NCBI RefSeq assembly: GCF_022811645.1
Contig: NZ_CP094534.1
Coordinates: forward strand, 4,216,001 to 4,280,000
Source: Hymenobacter monticola
GTDB taxonomy: Bacteria > Bacteroidota > Bacteroidia > Cytophagales > Hymenobacteraceae
DNA: 64,000 nucleotides
Direction: 5' to 3'
In this document: in pieces, positions 62,898 to 64,000 of the stretch
How the letters are laid out: each line of letters starts with the position of its first letter
Position numbering within the stretch: position 1 is the stretch's first letter
Translations under genes and position numbers: made by a program
The notes under the pieces: generated by a model
What the model saw: only the letters and a program-made list of their open reading frames with translations
What the model was told of the DNA's origin: nothing
The model's database searches: none

Positions 62898-64000
62898 TTG
62901 GCTGAAATTCAACCGGTGCGCGGCTGGCGCTACAATCCCACGCTCAGCACCAACATCGATGCGCTTGTATCTCCCCTGTTCGATGTGGTTTCGGCCAAAC
63001 AGCGGGAAATGCTGTACCACAACCCGCTGAACTCCATTCATCTCACCGTGCCCGGCGATGCCGACCCTGCAGCCGCCGCTGCAGTGCGTTTGGCCGAGTG
63101 GAAGGCCTCGGGCGTGCTACGCCAGGATGAGCTGCCCGGCATCTATGTGTATTACCAGTATTTCCGGCTGCCAGGGAGTACGCGCGAGTATTGCCGCAAA
63201 GGCTTCATGTGCCACATCCGGGCCTACGACTGGGCGGAGAACGTGGTGCTGCGCCACGAGAACACGCTGCCAGCTTCGGTGAACGACCGGGCCGAGTTGC
63301 TGGCCCGCACGCAGTTCCAAACCAGTGCCACCCACGGCCTGTACCGCGACGACGCGTTCGAACTGGAAGCTTACCTCGACGAGGCCATGCTCTCGCCGCT
63401 CTACGAAACCGAGGAGGACTACCAGGGCGCCCGCGACGTGCTGGCCGTCATTCAGGACGCGGGCATCATTCGCCGTTTTCAGGCGGTGCTGGCGGCCCGG
63501 GAAGTGATTCTGGCCGACGGCCACCACCGCTACGAAGGCTCACTGGCCTACCGCCAGGCCCGGGAGTTGGCCGCCAATGGCACCGCTACCGGCCGCGAGC
63601 CCTGGAACTACCACCTCATGTACCTCACCAACGCGGCCGCCGACGACCTACGGATTTTGCCTACCCACCGCTTGCTGCTGGAATTGCCCGAGGGCCATAC
63701 CGTGCCGGATATGCTGCGGGAGCTCGAAACCTACTTCGTTGTCACGCCCAAGGAAGATGCCAACGACCTACCCGAAATCATTGCCGGCAAGCCGTGGGCA
63801 TTCGGGCTGTACTTGTCGGGCCAGGCCTACAAGCTGCGCCTACGCCCCGAGGCCCACGCGCTGCTGGACTGGCTTACCACCCCGCAGGTAAAGGCCCTGG
63901 ATTTGACGGTGCTGCATTACTTTGTTTTCCAGCAAGTGCTGGGCGTGATGGGGGCCGATGCCCAGCGGGCCTGGCCTGGGGTGGCCTACGTGCGCAACCT
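62898..64000 (+). CDS. DUF1015 family protein (3' end outside window)
   Basis: About 367 codons from TTG 62898 (MAEIQPVRGWRYNPTLSTNIDALVSPLFDVVS) to the window edge, uninterrupted. Family signatures: PVRGWRYNP, SPLFDVVSAKQREMLYHNPLNSIHLTVP, VYYQYFRLPG and ILADGHHRYEGSLAYR (the conserved DGHHR motif), then YHLMYLTNAAADDLRILPTHRL. Function of the family is not established. No ATG lies near the conserved N-terminus, so TTG is used. It follows pdxH by 84 nt, across a small hairpin. Confidence 0.88.
   Translation, partial: MAEIQPVRGWRYNPTLSTNIDALVSPLFDVVSAKQREMLYHNPLNSIHLTVPGDADPAAAAAVRLAEWKASGVLRQDELPGIYVYYQYFRLPGSTREYCRKGFMCHIRAYDWAENVVLRHENTLPASVNDRAELLARTQFQTSATHGLYRDDAFELEAYLDEAMLSPLYETEEDYQGARDVLAVIQDAGIIRRFQAVLAAREVILADGHHRYEGSLAYRQARELAANGTATGREPWNYHLMYLTNAAADDLRILPTHRLLLELPEGHTVPDMLRELETYFVVTPKEDANDLPEIIAGKPWAFGLYLSGQAYKLRLRPEAHALLDWLTTPQVKALDLTVLHYFVFQQVLGVMGADAQRAWPGVAYVRN

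Overview
This window looks like a chromosomal segment of a high-GC member of the Bacteroidota, most likely Hymenobacter or a close relative in the Cytophagales. The signs are promoters of the TTG / TAnnTTTG type instead of the E. coli type, an almost complete lack of Shine-Dalgarno sites (infC is the clear exception), a short primary sigma factor without region 1.1, serine palmitoyltransferase, bacillithiol deacetylase, SusC-style TonB-dependent receptors, HU-CCDC81/SPOR and DUF349 proteins. This assignment comes from recognised families and motifs; no database search was run. I see no rRNA, insertion sequence, integrase, prophage or CRISPR array. Two tRNA genes are present.

Layout. 1-2.2 kb: end of thrS, then infC-rpmI-rplT. 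2.4-9.5 kb: tRNA-Met, a START-like protein, an LptF/G permease, rpsO, pnp, the primary sigma factor and thioredoxin reductase. 9.5-19.4 kb is the accessory stretch: M23/LysM peptidase, HxlR regulator with divergent dehydrogenase, bshB1, a methyltransferase gene broken by one in-frame amber codon, AraC and Crp-type regulators, small orphan genes, and a ParS/Xre-RES toxin-antitoxin pair with a twin-palindrome operator. 19.4-27 kb: accC, serine palmitoyltransferase, a histone H1-like protein, tyrS, holA and small genes. 27.3-36 kb: an envelope cluster (large TPR protein, outer-membrane barrel, HU-SPOR protein, TolQ/ExbB, TolR/ExbD, TonB). 36-42.3 kb: folC, trmB, a TrpF-like barrel, rpe, a TonB-dependent receptor.

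42.4-50.1 kb is a complete histidine operon, hisG-hisDC-hisB-hisH-hisA-hisF-hisIE. It has a strong TTG-N19-TACCTTTG promoter, a 40-codon leader peptide with four consecutive His codons, and an unusual in-frame fusion of HisD and HisC. It is followed by an unrecognised gene beside an AT-rich gene-free stretch (51.1-51.75 kb), then a TPR protein, gyrA, a small lipoprotein, an HD hydrolase, a PAP2 phosphatase, tRNA-Thr, a DUF349 protein, a YqgE protein, pdxH and the start of a DUF1015 gene that runs off the end.

The most unusual recurring signal is a set of intergenic hairpins between co-directional genes (1.7, 32.4, 34.45, 35.0, 37.4 and 62.8 kb). Their sequences differ from one another, but each is built from short degenerate repeats, and the arm transcribed first is nearly free of C while the second arm is nearly free of G. 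One is a perfect 35-bp inverted repeat. Other points of interest are the ATA start of infC behind a consensus Shine-Dalgarno, the his leader, the HisDC fusion, the amber-interrupted methyltransferase and the toxin-antitoxin operator.
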